From CAYWLQ01 sp964458775 (lineage in GTDB: Bacteria; Myxococcota_A; Polyangia; JAAYKL01): a stretch of 64,000 bases of DNA. Position 1 is the stretch's first letter. Each line of letters opens with the position of its first letter. A model generated the notes under the pieces. The model did no database searches. It was not told the origin of the DNA and worked only from the letters and a program-made list of their open reading frames with translations. The position numbers were made by a program, and so were the translations under genes. Of this stretch, positions 1 to 9,200 are shown in pieces. The DNA is taken from NCBI GenBank assembly GCA_964458775.1, contig CAYWLQ010000008.1, positions 4,601 to 68,600 on the forward strand, given 5' to 3'.

Positions 1-281
1 CTATAGAAGTAATGCTTTTAGATATAGGGTAGTGTTCCTTTTGACCGTTTTCAGCTCTCCATATTAAAGTCGGCATTTTACCTCATTTTTAGATCTAATC
101 GTCACGTGTTGAGCATATCCTTTTTTTTGATGAGGGTAAACGTTCTGAATATGTATATGTTAATAACATTAATAAATAAAAGATCGCAGATCGTTATAAT
201 CAATATTTAAGGTTTCACAAGTGTCTGTAAATAAAGCTTTCGGCAAATGAATCTTATGGTATTTTTATTTCTAGAAAAGGA
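1..281. other. Upstream region without a recognisable gene
   Basis: No convincing reading frame is visible on either strand. The stretch is AT-rich, especially around 150-215, and probably holds the promoter of the lipoprotein gene that follows. I cannot point to a clear -35/-10 pair. The gene to the left lies outside the window. Confidence 0.4.
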
Positions 282-293
282 TTGGACAAATAT

Positions 294-929
294 ATGTGGA
301 GAATTTTTGTTTTTTTTCTATTTGTTTTACTGACAGGTTGTACAAAAAAGCCCGATAACAAAGCGCTCTTAACCGAAGGAAAATTGGTTTTTCAGGACTC
401 TTTTGATGAAAATGAACTAAGTGCGCATTGGTCTGATACAGGCGGAGGATATCAAATAGTAAACGGGGAGTTGAGGGTAAAGGGAGCAAAAAACAAACCC
501 CTATGGCTCAAAAAGCCGATGCCCAGAAATGCTCGTGTTGAATTTACTGCTCGCTCAGAAAGTTCGGCAGTAGATATCAAAGCGGAGCTGTTCGGCGACG
601 GTAAATCATTTGCTGTTAAAAACTCCTATACTGCAACCAGTTATGTAGTAATTTTAGGCGGTTGGAACAATACTCGTTCTATAATAGCCAGAATGAATGA
701 ACATGGTGATGATCGAGAAGAAAGAGATAATCCTAAGGGTATTCCCGGAAAAGTTTACAGTTTTTCTGTGGTAAGAAAGGATAATGATGTGTTTTGGTTT
801 CTTGACGGGGAGCTCTTTCTGAAAATGATAGATGACAATCCTCTCGAAGGCGAAGGTCATGAGTATTTTGCCTTTAACAATTGGGCAAGCGAAGTGTTTT
901 TTGATGATTTGAAAATATATGAAATATAA
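294..929 (+). CDS. Lipoprotein with LamG/concanavalin-like domain
   Basis: Short exported lipoprotein of about 211 residues. The ATG at 294 is preferred over the in-frame TTG at 282: the purine-rich AGAAAAGG at 273-280 lies too close to the TTG, and the ATG gives a clean signal sequence ending in a lipobox, LTGC, with the lipidated Cys at residue 16. The mature part alternates beta-strand-like stretches (start FQDSFDENELSAHW, end VFFDDLKIYEI). This is the pattern of the jelly-roll LamG/DUF1080-type domains that bind or act on polysaccharide. I see no catalytic residues that I can name, so substrate and activity are unknown. It is followed after 18 bases by the MXAN_5187-type protein and could be co-transcribed with it. 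Confidence 0.72.
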   Translation: MWRIFVFFLFVLLTGCTKKPDNKALLTEGKLVFQDSFDENELSAHWSDTGGGYQIVNGELRVKGAKNKPLWLKKPMPRNARVEFTARSESSAVDIKAELFGDGKSFAVKNSYTATSYVVILGGWNNTRSIIARMNEHGDDREERDNPKGIPGKVYSFSVVRKDNDVFWFLDGELFLKMIDDNPLEGEGHEYFAFNNWASEVFFDDLKIYEI

Positions 930-947
930 GCGAACGGGCTTCTATGC

Positions 948-1865
948 ATGAATCAAAATGAACAAGAGCAAATGATCTCTGAGTTGGAGAGCGAAATTGA
1001 GAGATTACACGCTCTTTATAACCAGTATTTTATGGGAATAGAAAAGCTGGAACCTACCGTTGTTCGCAAGAACCTTGACAGAAAAATCAATATGTTGAGG
1101 AAAGAGCAAATTAAAAATACTGCTTTGCGATTTCGCCTTCAGATGCAGATTCAGAAATACAACACTCAATCAACTTATTGGTCTAGAGTTTGCCGTCAGA
1201 TTGAAGAGGGAACCTATAGCCGACAATTGTCCTTAGCCAAGAAGAGAGTTAATGCCAGGCACCAGGAAAGCAAAATCAAGGAGCGAATCAGTGAAACCGA
1301 CATGCTCTTGTCTCAAATACCGCTAAGTGAATATGACCTAGGAGAAGGCAATGGTGCTTTAAACAGGCAGCAGATTGAACAAGATGCTTTCAACATTGAT
1401 CTGGACGATCCTTTTGCAGATCTGCAAAAAGAGTTGTTTCCTAAATCAAAGATTTCTCCTCAGCTGCCTAAATCTCCTAACATTCCGTTAACTCCATCCG
1501 AACCTGTGCTTTCTAAAAAGTCACCCCCGCCTATTCCCAAGGCGGCACCTCCGGCACCTCCGCCTATTCGACCGATTTCCTCTCCTATGCAGCCTTCCCG
1601 TGCCGCTGAAGCAAAACCTCCTGCTCCTGTTCAATCAAGTAATTTGCCTTCTTTGTCGGATGAACAAGCACAGTCGATTTATCGCAGATTTTTAGCTGCG
1701 CGAAAAAAGTGTAACGAGTCGACTGAAAATATTTCGATGGAAAGTGTGAAAAAGTCACTTAATGCAAAGATAAAATCAGAAACAGGAGTTGTTGATTTTA
1801 AGGTTGTCATCAAGGGAGGGAAAGCTGTAATCAAAACAGTAAAAGAAGACAGTAAGAGCGATTAG
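948..1865 (+). CDS. Coiled-coil protein with MXAN_5187-type C-terminal domain
   Basis: A 305-residue cytoplasmic protein in three parts. Residues about 1-130 are a charged, heptad-rich region predicted to be coiled coil. Residues about 165-225 are a Pro/Ala/Ser-rich linker (many PPAPP/PPIP pieces). Residues about 234-305 form a compact conserved domain beginning LSDEQAQSIYRRFLAARKKC and containing the FKVVIKGGKAVIK strand pair. From memory, this C-terminal part matches the family named after Myxococcus MXAN_5187, which is largely restricted to deltaproteobacterial lineages. The family's function is unknown. No signal peptide or membrane segment is visible. The ribosome binding site before the ATG is weak. 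Confidence 0.75.
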   Translation: MNQNEQEQMISELESEIERLHALYNQYFMGIEKLEPTVVRKNLDRKINMLRKEQIKNTALRFRLQMQIQKYNTQSTYWSRVCRQIEEGTYSRQLSLAKKRVNARHQESKIKERISETDMLLSQIPLSEYDLGEGNGALNRQQIEQDAFNIDLDDPFADLQKELFPKSKISPQLPKSPNIPLTPSEPVLSKKSPPPIPKAAPPAPPPIRPISSPMQPSRAAEAKPPAPVQSSNLPSLSDEQAQSIYRRFLAARKKCNESTENISMESVKKSLNAKIKSETGVVDFKVVIKGGKAVIKTVKEDSKSD

Positions 1866-1965
1866 TCAATAGCCTTTGCGGGTTTTTAGGCAAATTCTCA
1901 AAACGTCGTGATAATTCGGACTGATTTTTAGCTTTTGATCTATACCTTTCAACTATTTATGGACG

Positions 1966-1981
1966 CCCCCCCCTAACCCCC
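1966..1981. repeat. C-rich tract (C8-TAA-C5)
   Basis: Between the convergent genes ending at 1865 and 2056 lies a run of eight C, then TAA, then five C. Read on the minus strand it is a G-tract pair. Comparable tracts occur at 18482-18488 (seven C) and 23580-23591 (C5-TA-C5), each intergenic. The function is unknown; the strand-asymmetric G runs could influence transcript ends or form G-rich structures. Confidence 0.6.
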
Positions 1982-2055
1982 TTTTCAATTGGAAATTCTT
2001 TTCTTGATTCTCTTTTTATGTTTTTCGCCGATTTGAGCAGCTGCATTCTTGGAAG

Positions 2056-3645
2056 TTATCTTTTTGATTTTCCTGACTTATTCGGCTTACCTTTTCTGCT
2101 TTTTGCAGATTTTGACAAAGCCGACCGAACAGGTTTTAGGATTACAGATATTGTCTGATCTTTGTCAGGAATAAATGATTTTACAAAGACAGAATTAGAA
2201 GAGGCTTCTACTTTGAGAAGCATCGGAAGATTTGATTTTTCAAAGTGCGCTGTCGTTGTTGTCGGTTGCCCGTCAACGGTTATCTTTGCGTTATCAGGAG
2301 CATTTTCAATTTTTAGTGTAACCATGTCTAGAAACAGATCGGGATCATCGGTTTGCTTATATTCAGCATTTACATAATCAACAAGTTCCGGTTCGGGAGA
2401 AACAGCTGTTTCGGTAATTACAGGAGGATTTACAGATGCTCTGCGATAGGGCCACCAAGATGATTTTTCCACGAAGAATAAAACCTTTTGAGCCAGAGAG
2501 ATTCCTGATTCAAAGATTGTTTGGTTTTGTTTTTTATAGTACGCAGCAGCTCCTGCAATTCCCATGGTAATGATCAAAAATATTGTAATTATTGTCTTAA
2601 TTACAGAAGATTTTTTCTCAATTTTTGTACTGTTGCTAAACGACGGATTATATAGGTTATCAAGAGTCTCATCCTTGACTGTTTTATTGAGCGAGGCAAA
2701 AGATTGATACGAGGTGTTTGTGTTTGTGCCGGGAGGCGGAGGGGGAGCTAATGAATTTTTCAACGCCAATGCTGCCGAAGCACTCATATAGGTGTCTTCA
2801 GCAAAAGGCATTAAATCAGATATCATATCCGGTACCCTAAGATATCTTTTGTCCCGATCTTTCTCCATTGCTTTTTCTATTACGTGTACAAGCCCTGTAG
2901 GTAAGTCGGGAAGAATATTTGCGATGGGCTTAGGGGTTTCCAAAAGAATGTCACTCAATACTGCATTGTAGCTGGAGCCGCGGAAAGGCAGTCTGCCGGA
3001 AAGCATTTCATATAACATGACGCCTGCAGCCCATATGTCAATTCTGCCGTCAATATCCTTACCGCGAGCAGATTCGGGAGACATATAATTGGGTGTGCCC
3101 AGCACTGTACCTGTTTTGGTTAAGCCTTGATCTCCCTCTGCTTCGGTTTGCATTTTTGCTATACCGAAGTCTAAAAGCTTAACATCATGTCTGCCGCGAT
3201 TGTCTATAGATAAAAATACGTTGTCAGGCTTTAAATCCCTGTGGATAATACCTTTTTCGTGGGAAACAGCCAGTGCGGAAAGTACCTGCAAAATAATAGA
3301 AACGGCTCTCTCAGGTGCCATTCGACCTTCATCTTTTATACATGAGGACAGGCTTTGGCCTTTTAAAAGCTCCATTACTATAAAGGCTGTTCCGTCTTCC
3401 TCTCGACCGACATCAAAAATCTCAACAATATTGGGATGGCCGATGGCGCTGGCAGCTTGAGCTTCTCGAAAAAAACGATTTACAACATCTTCTGAGTCAG
3501 CAAACTCCTTATGCATTACTTTTACAGCTACACGTCTTTCGATAAGGGTGTGTTCAGCTTCATATACTGAACCCATACCGCCCTCTCCGATCAGTTTGGT
3601 CAGTCGGTATTTACGGTCGAATATTCTTCCGATAGTCTCATTCAT
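2056..3645 (-). CDS. Transmembrane Hanks-type serine/threonine protein kinase with PEGA-like C-terminal domain
   Basis: The kinase domain (residues about 12-285) has all canonical elements: glycine loop GEGGMGSV near 20-27, catalytic Lys42 in VAVKVM, HRDLKPDN with Asp137, DFG Asp159, and the GTPNYMSPE activation-segment end. A Pro-rich juxtamembrane stretch and one membrane span (about 349-370) follow. The extracytoplasmic part has a PEGA-like beta domain (about 440-510, with the VDGQ strand typical of the family) and a very basic Lys/Ser-rich tail, suggesting binding to cell-wall or other anionic polymers. The ATG at 3645 is preferred to a TTG at 3687 because GGAAAAG lies just upstream of the ATG and nothing SD-like precedes the TTG. 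It is likely active, with an unknown signal. It is divergent from the GYF/RNase J genes. Confidence 0.92.
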   Translation of the reverse strand: MNETIGRIFDRKYRLTKLIGEGGMGSVYEAEHTLIERRVAVKVMHKEFADSEDVVNRFFREAQAASAIGHPNIVEIFDVGREEDGTAFIVMELLKGQSLSSCIKDEGRMAPERAVSIILQVLSALAVSHEKGIIHRDLKPDNVFLSIDNRGRHDVKLLDFGIAKMQTEAEGDQGLTKTGTVLGTPNYMSPESARGKDIDGRIDIWAAGVMLYEMLSGRLPFRGSSYNAVLSDILLETPKPIANILPDLPTGLVHVIEKAMEKDRDKRYLRVPDMISDLMPFAEDTYMSASAALALKNSLAPPPPPGTNTNTSYQSFASLNKTVKDETLDNLYNPSFSNSTKIEKKSSVIKTIITIFLIITMGIAGAAAYYKKQNQTIFESGISLAQKVLFFVEKSSWWPYRRASVNPPVITETAVSPEPELVDYVNAEYKQTDDPDLFLDMVTLKIENAPDNAKITVDGQPTTTTAHFEKSNLPMLLKVEASSNSVFVKSFIPDKDQTISVILKPVRSALSKSAKSRKGKPNKSGKSKR

Positions 3646-3795
3646 ATTCTGCTTTTCCAAGTCCGGGCCAAAAGACCGATTTTGCAACTATACCCCAAAA
3701 AAGTACCTTCTGCCTAATTGTCTGTTCGAAAAAATTCTATCTAGAAGCATTAGCCGACTAGCTCTTAGTCGTTAAATCTGGCATAGTTAATAACC
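3646..3795. promoter_or_regulatory. Divergent intergenic region with short inverted repeat
   Basis: This 150-base gap separates the divergent kinase and GYF_2 genes, so it should hold promoters for both. It contains a 6-base-arm inverted repeat, CGACTA-GCTCT-TAGTCG, at 3755-3771. That could be an operator or a short hairpin. No convincing -35/-10 elements or SD for the plus-strand gene are evident. Confidence 0.3.
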
Positions 3796-4029
3796 ATGGA
3801 TATTAAAAATCGAAAATGGTGGATTTTAGTTGGAGATATTGAGCGCGGTCCGATATCCGAAGATGACTTTCAGGAGGAGCTGAGGTCCGGAAAAATTTCT
3901 CTGAGATCTCAGGTGAAAAGCAATTATATGGATAATTTTGAACCGTTGCTTAAATATGTATCCACTGATGAATCATTTCGCCGTCCGTCTACGATGCCGC
4001 CTTCTTTACCCGATAATTCAGAATCATAA
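3796..4029 (+). CDS. Small GYF_2-like domain protein
   Basis: A 77-residue protein. Residues 8-55 follow the GYF_2 (GYF-like) pattern: WWILVGD, then GP, then an acidic helix leading into LRSGKISLRSQV, and an aromatic/Leu end (FEPLLKY). GYF_2 modules bind Pro-rich peptides or act as small protein-interaction modules in bacteria. The C-terminal 20 residues are Ser/Pro-rich and probably disordered. Its stop lies two bases before the GTG start of the RNase J gene, so the two are almost certainly co-translated, and the small protein may be an accessory of the nuclease. No SD is evident before the ATG. Confidence 0.7.
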   Translation: MDIKNRKWWILVGDIERGPISEDDFQEELRSGKISLRSQVKSNYMDNFEPLLKYVSTDESFRRPSTMPPSLPDNSES

Positions 4030-4031
4030 TC

Positions 4032-5675
4032 GTGGAAAGGGCAAAAGGCTTTAGTGTTCTGGCATTGGGCGGGCTGGGCGAAATAGGGATGAACTGTCTT
4101 ACTGTTGAGACAGAGGGGAGACTTCTGATTATCGACTGTGGGATAATGTTCAATAATGATAATCTGGGAATCGAGGCTGCTCATCCCAAATTTGATTATT
4201 TGGTGTCTCGACGAGAAGATATCGAAGGCGTAGTCCTTTCCCACGGACACGAAGACCATATTTCGGGGTTGCCTTTTCTGCTTAGAGAAATTGATATTCC
4301 AATTTATGCCGGACCTTATGCGTCAAGATTGCTCAAAAACAAAGTCGATGAAGGTGATTTCGGCATAAATCCCTTAATTAAAGAGTGCAGTTCAGACGAT
4401 ATAATTCATCTCGGTCCGTTTAAGATTTCAATGTTTCCTATGCCGCATTCTATTGCTCAAAATATGGGTATAGTTGTGGAAATGGGACGTCGGCGTATTT
4501 TGCATACAGGTGATTTTAAACTAAACATGAAAGCCTCGGATTGCGGTGAGCCGGCGCTCAATACCCTTAAACAAATGTCACAAGAAGGCGTTGATTTAAT
4601 GCTGTGTGATTCCACTGGCGCTGAAGAAAACGATATTGCCGGAGATGAAAAAGAAGTTTTGTTTGCAATGGACCGATTGTTTAGAGAAGCTTCACAAAGA
4701 ATTTTTGTTGCTGTCTTTTCTTCCAATGTGCGTCGAATAGAAACGGTGCTGTTGTCAGCAAAACGTTACGGTCGCAAGGTTACTCTTGCGGGAAGATCCG
4801 TTCATACACATTTCCGAGCAGCTCTGTCAGCCTGCGGAATTGATGCATCTGATAACATCATTGTGTCAGCCGAGGAGGCCGCACAACTTCCGAGGAAAGA
4901 TTTGGTTGTACTTATTTCAGGTACACAGGGTGAAAGTCGATCTGCGCTTTTCCGTATTGCTTCGGGAAATCATCACAAACTCAAAGTCGAACCCGGTGAC
5001 TTGGTAATACTTTCCAGTCGGTTTATTCCTGGAAATGAACCGGCAATAGGACGGATGATAGATCGCCTTCTGATACAGGGAGTGCAAACGGTTCATCGAG
5101 GTATAATGCCTTCTGTTCATGTTTCCGGACATGGAGGCAGAAAAGAAATAAGTGCCGCAATTGAAGCTGTAAATCCCAGATGTTTTATGCCTATACACGG
5201 TACCTATCGTCATATGACGGCATGTGCTGAACTAGCAAAGAATGCCGGCTGTCGTTCTATAAAAATTGCGTTGAACGGACAACGTGTTCAATGCTCTGAT
5301 AACGGTCTTGCAATAAAAGACGAAAAGCCTTGCGGACGAGCATTTATTGATCGAGGAGGAAGACTTTCAGAACAAACAATCAAAGAAAGGCAAATTCTCG
5401 CTGCCAACGGGGTAGTATCCGTTGCGTTTATGATTGATGATTTGTTTAGAATACAGGGTTCTATAAAGACGGTTGTTTTCGGAATAATATCTCACGACTT
5501 GCATGATTGGTTTATTAAAATAGTAGAAGAAAAAGTTAGAAAACTAGCTGAAAGTTGTAGTGAAACCATACCTGAGTCACTCGAAAAATTCCGAGAAGAT
5601 ATTCGTTTTGGGTTAAGAAAATTTATTCTAAAACAGATTTCACGAGAACCAATGGTAATTGTTTCTATTTTGTAA
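4032..5675 (+). CDS. rnj: Ribonuclease J
   Basis: A 547-residue metallo-beta-lactamase/beta-CASP RNase. The N-terminal GGLGEIGMN motif and the metal site HGHEDH (His71, His73, Asp75, His76) are the RNase J signature. Further metal ligands are seen in HSIAQ and HTGDFKLN, and the beta-CASP part continues with SGTQGE, VSGHGG and PIHGTYRH. The length matches typical RNase J (about 550-560). The family performs 5'-to-3' exonuclease and endonuclease mRNA decay and rRNA maturation in bacteria. It starts with GTG two bases after the GYF_2 gene stop. YjbQ follows 44 bases downstream. No defects are visible in the active site. Confidence 0.94.
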   Translation: MERAKGFSVLALGGLGEIGMNCLTVETEGRLLIIDCGIMFNNDNLGIEAAHPKFDYLVSRREDIEGVVLSHGHEDHISGLPFLLREIDIPIYAGPYASRLLKNKVDEGDFGINPLIKECSSDDIIHLGPFKISMFPMPHSIAQNMGIVVEMGRRRILHTGDFKLNMKASDCGEPALNTLKQMSQEGVDLMLCDSTGAEENDIAGDEKEVLFAMDRLFREASQRIFVAVFSSNVRRIETVLLSAKRYGRKVTLAGRSVHTHFRAALSACGIDASDNIIVSAEEAAQLPRKDLVVLISGTQGESRSALFRIASGNHHKLKVEPGDLVILSSRFIPGNEPAIGRMIDRLLIQGVQTVHRGIMPSVHVSGHGGRKEISAAIEAVNPRCFMPIHGTYRHMTACAELAKNAGCRSIKIALNGQRVQCSDNGLAIKDEKPCGRAFIDRGGRLSEQTIKERQILAANGVVSVAFMIDDLFRIQGSIKTVVFGIISHDLHDWFIKIVEEKVRKLAESCSETIPESLEKFREDIRFGLRKFILKQISREPMVIVSIL

Positions 5676-5719
5676 AAAGCGCTTGTCATTTTTGTAAGTC
5701 CCTTCATATAACCCGGCAC

Positions 5720-6139
5720 ATGAAACAGTTTATCAATGAAATTGCAGTATCCACATCCGGAAGAGGTTTTTTTAATATCTCATCACAAGTTAAATCATGG
5801 GTAAGAGAACAAAATATTTCAATCGGTTTGCTGACAGTATTTATCAAACATACTTCTGCGTCTCTCGTAATTCAGGAAAATGCCGATCCCGATGTTCTTC
5901 ATGACATGGCTGTCTTTTTTAAAGACTTGGTCAAAGACGGTGACACAAAGTATCGTCACAGTTTAGAAGGTCCGGATGATATGTCCGCTCATATAAGAAC
6001 CTCGCTGACCAGTACCCATCTTTCAATACCGGTAAATGCCGGTGTTCCTTGCCTTGGAACCTGGCAGGGAATATTCCTTTTTGAGCACAGAACTCACGCT
6101 CATAATAGAACAGTTGTTCTGCATCTTATCGGTGAGTGA
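5720..6139 (+). CDS. yjbQ: YjbQ/UPF0047 family protein
   Basis: A 139-residue single-domain protein matching the YjbQ (UPF0047) family over its whole length. The KHTSASL stretch near the N-terminus, the ENADPDV region, HIRTSLTS and the closing GTWQGIFLFEHR motif are characteristic. E. coli YjbQ has weak thiamine-phosphate synthase activity and a promiscuous active site, so the true cellular role is uncertain. It lies 44 bases after RNase J on the same strand and may be its transcriptional passenger. Confidence 0.88.
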   Translation: MKQFINEIAVSTSGRGFFNISSQVKSWVREQNISIGLLTVFIKHTSASLVIQENADPDVLHDMAVFFKDLVKDGDTKYRHSLEGPDDMSAHIRTSLTSTHLSIPVNAGVPCLGTWQGIFLFEHRTHAHNRTVVLHLIGE

Positions 6140-6181
6140 GCAGGGGAATAGTTTGCTGCGGAACTAATGCAGAGGACAATA

Positions 6182-6226
6182 TGGACACAGTGGACAGCGT
6201 GGACATAGTAGACAGTGTGGACCGGC
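6182..6226. repeat. Five imperfect 9-bp tandem repeats
   Basis: Five consecutive 9-base units of the form TGGACANNG (TGGACACAG, TGGACAGCG, TGGACATAG, TAGACAGTG, TGGACCGGC) lie between yjbQ and the 3' end of the sigma54-kinase gene. The period of nine keeps reading frame. A plus-strand frame from the ATG at 6181 reads Met then repeated Asp-x-Val triplets for 36 codons, ending near 6291, but there is no SD. It is probably a simple-sequence expansion. Confidence 0.75.
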
Positions 6227-6268
6227 AGAAATATATTGTCCAAACTCTAGCAAAATTGTCTTTCCGAT

Positions 6269-9200
6269 TTACCGATTTCTTTTTTTTATAACACCCAAAC
6301 TATCCAGTTTTCGGTAGAACGTTCGTCTTGGAATACCTAGGATTTCTGCGGCCTTGCTGCGATTCCATTTGACTGATTCCAAAACAGATAGAATTTTGCT
6401 GTCTTCTTCGCTTACAGATTTGGATGTGGTCGGTTTTGAATTAGGCTTTGGGACTTCACTGGATGAAATGAAAATCTCATCGGCTCTGATGGCTTTAGAG
6501 TCGTCTCCTATTGCTAATGCTCTGCGTATTGATTGCTCAAGCTCTCGTACATTTCCCGGCCAGTTGTGTTTTAGCAGCATTGCGGCAGCATCTTTGGAAA
6601 AACTTCTTGGTATCGAAGCGAATCTTACCGCTTCTCTTTCTACTATTCTTCCTGCTAAGGGTAAAATATCTTCTTTGCGCTTTCTTAAAGGCGGCAGCTC
6701 AATTGTTACGACCTGCAATCGATAAAGAAGGTCTTTTCGCAATCCGCCTTCGTTTGCCAGTTTATCTAGGGGAATCCTGGTGGATGCTATAATGCGCACA
6801 TTGACACGCAGGTTTCGCTGCGAACCCACCGGGGAAAAGGTTCCGTCTTGCAGCACGCGTAACATGACTGTTTGCATTCTTGGAGACATGTCTCCTATTT
6901 CGTCCAAATATAGGGTCCCTCCGTCAGCAGCAGACAGCAAGCCCTGTCTTTCTGTGTCTGCTCCCGAAAAGGCGCCTTTTTCGTGGCCGAACAACATGGA
7001 TTCCACCAAGGTGTCCGGCATGCTGCCGCAGGAAACAGTTACAAAAGGTTTGTCCTTTAGATTGCTCTGTTCGTGAAGAACCCGTGCAAGCAAGTCTTTG
7101 CCTACGCCGCTCTCACCGGAAAAAATTACCGGAACATTTAAGTCTTTAACTCGCTCTACCGTCGTAAAGACCTTTCGCATTTCCGGCGATGTGCCGAAAA
7201 CACCATGATAATCGCCTTCGCCTTCAATTTGCCGTCTTAGTCGTTCTAATCTTTCTCTGGCGGTTTTGAGATTCAAATCCCTTTGATTCAACTCTTCCAG
7301 TCTCTTTTCATAAGCTTCTTGTAGGGTTTTCCTCGCTGTCTGAAGCTCATCGGCTCTTTGTCGAAGTTCGTTTATTAAACGATTTTGTGAAAGAGCAATG
7401 GCAACCTGATTTGCAAAAGCGGAGAGTACTCGCAGATCTCTCTTATCAAATCGACCTCTTCGCAAACGGTTTTCGAGATACAAAACTCCTAGAGGGCTGC
7501 CTCTATAGGATACGGGAAGACATGCCACTGATTTAAGCTTAAGCTCATGAATTGACATAAACTCATTGAATCGGCTGTCCTGCATAGCATCCACAGTTAC
7601 TACCGGTTCGTTATCGAGAAATACAGATTCAGCTATAGAGCAACTGAATCGGTTTTCCGGTGCACCGGTATCAGCGTATTCACAACCGAAAGCTTTTCCG
7701 TCGGATACCGCTCTGATTTCTAAAACTGTTGATTCAGAACCTTCTGCCGGAAGTAAGATCATTCCTCGTTCCGCTCCGGTCAGCTCAATTGCAGAGCTGA
7801 GAATCATTTCTAATAAACGGTTAAGGTTGCTTTCTGAAAGTAGTTGTTTGTTTAAATCTAGAACTCGATAGAGAGCTTCTGCTTCAGTATCCGATGTCTT
7901 GTCGGGATTATCGAAAAGCTCTGTTGATGAAAATTGATTGGAAGAGGATATTTCACTGAAAAGAGTTCTAACCTCGGATCTTCGCACATCCTGCCAAAAT
8001 GCTGCGCGATGCTCATGGGATAAACCTGCACATAGACTTTCGAGAATATTTTCAGCTTCTCTTAAATGTTGCCGCATCAAAAAGACAGAGCCTTTTACTG
8101 ACAGTCCTTTTGCGAGTGCCAAATGAGCCTGCCATGCAAAATCCTTGGCCCCTTGATATGTTTGATTTTCGCAGAGCGCCTCTAGCTTTTTCAGTCCCAG
8201 ATCCAATTGTCCCTCAGCGATGAGCAGCATTCCCTCATGAAGAGCCAGTGACTCTTCAAACATTCTGCCCTCTTCCTCTCGATTTCTGCTTGAAGCTAGT
8301 TGAATGAGTTCCCTAGCTTTTATTATATCCTCTTTTTCCCCTCTTCTTAAAAGGCAGCCTGCGGTTTCTAATTCAATTTCACACACTATCGCATAACGAG
8401 AGAGCGATATAAATCCCTTTCTGGCTTCAGCATAAAAACGAAGCGCATCTTCTGTTTCACCTCGGGCTGATGCAGAAGCTGCTGTATGAAATTGAGACCA
8501 CAATCTTTGTTCGTCATACCCCAAAGATCTTGCTTCCGCTTCGGCCTGTTCCAGTATAAGACCGGCGCGCTCAAAACAGCCCATTTTAATCAGAGCGTAT
8601 CCGTAGTTGTTTCTAACGTTGATTCGCATCAAGGGATTAACCGCTGAACGGGACAGCCGAACAGCCTGTTCATAGTGACGAAGAGATTCTGACCATTCTT
8701 CCTGCCACAATTTCAGGTCACCCAAAACCAATTTGTCACGCATCAAATGAGGAATATCACCGAATTCAAAATGAAGGGCGGCTGCTCGCTCAAGCGATAG
8801 AGTAGCTTCTTTTAAGTTGCCTGATTTTTGATAAACCCAAGCCAAAATATCGATCGACAAAGCAACGGCTCTCATGTCTCCTGCCAATGCAGCATCAGAT
8901 TCTGCTTCCTTAGCAAACATCAGCGCATCATCTCTTCTGCCCTCTTTAACAGCAGACTTGGCGAGCATACCTAACAGATCGGCTCTAACGCGATGTGCAT
9001 TTGGAGCGTCCTTCAATCCTTCTTCTGCTAAAGCGATACATGATTCAGTGTTATGTTGTTGAAAGGCAATTTTGGCCAAAAGATACAGGATGCGAGCTCG
9101 ATCCAATGGATTAACGGTCAAAGACAGAGCTTCACGGAGACACTTTTCAGCTTCATGTAAAGATTCTTTGTCAATATATATTCGCCCCAATAGTATTAAG

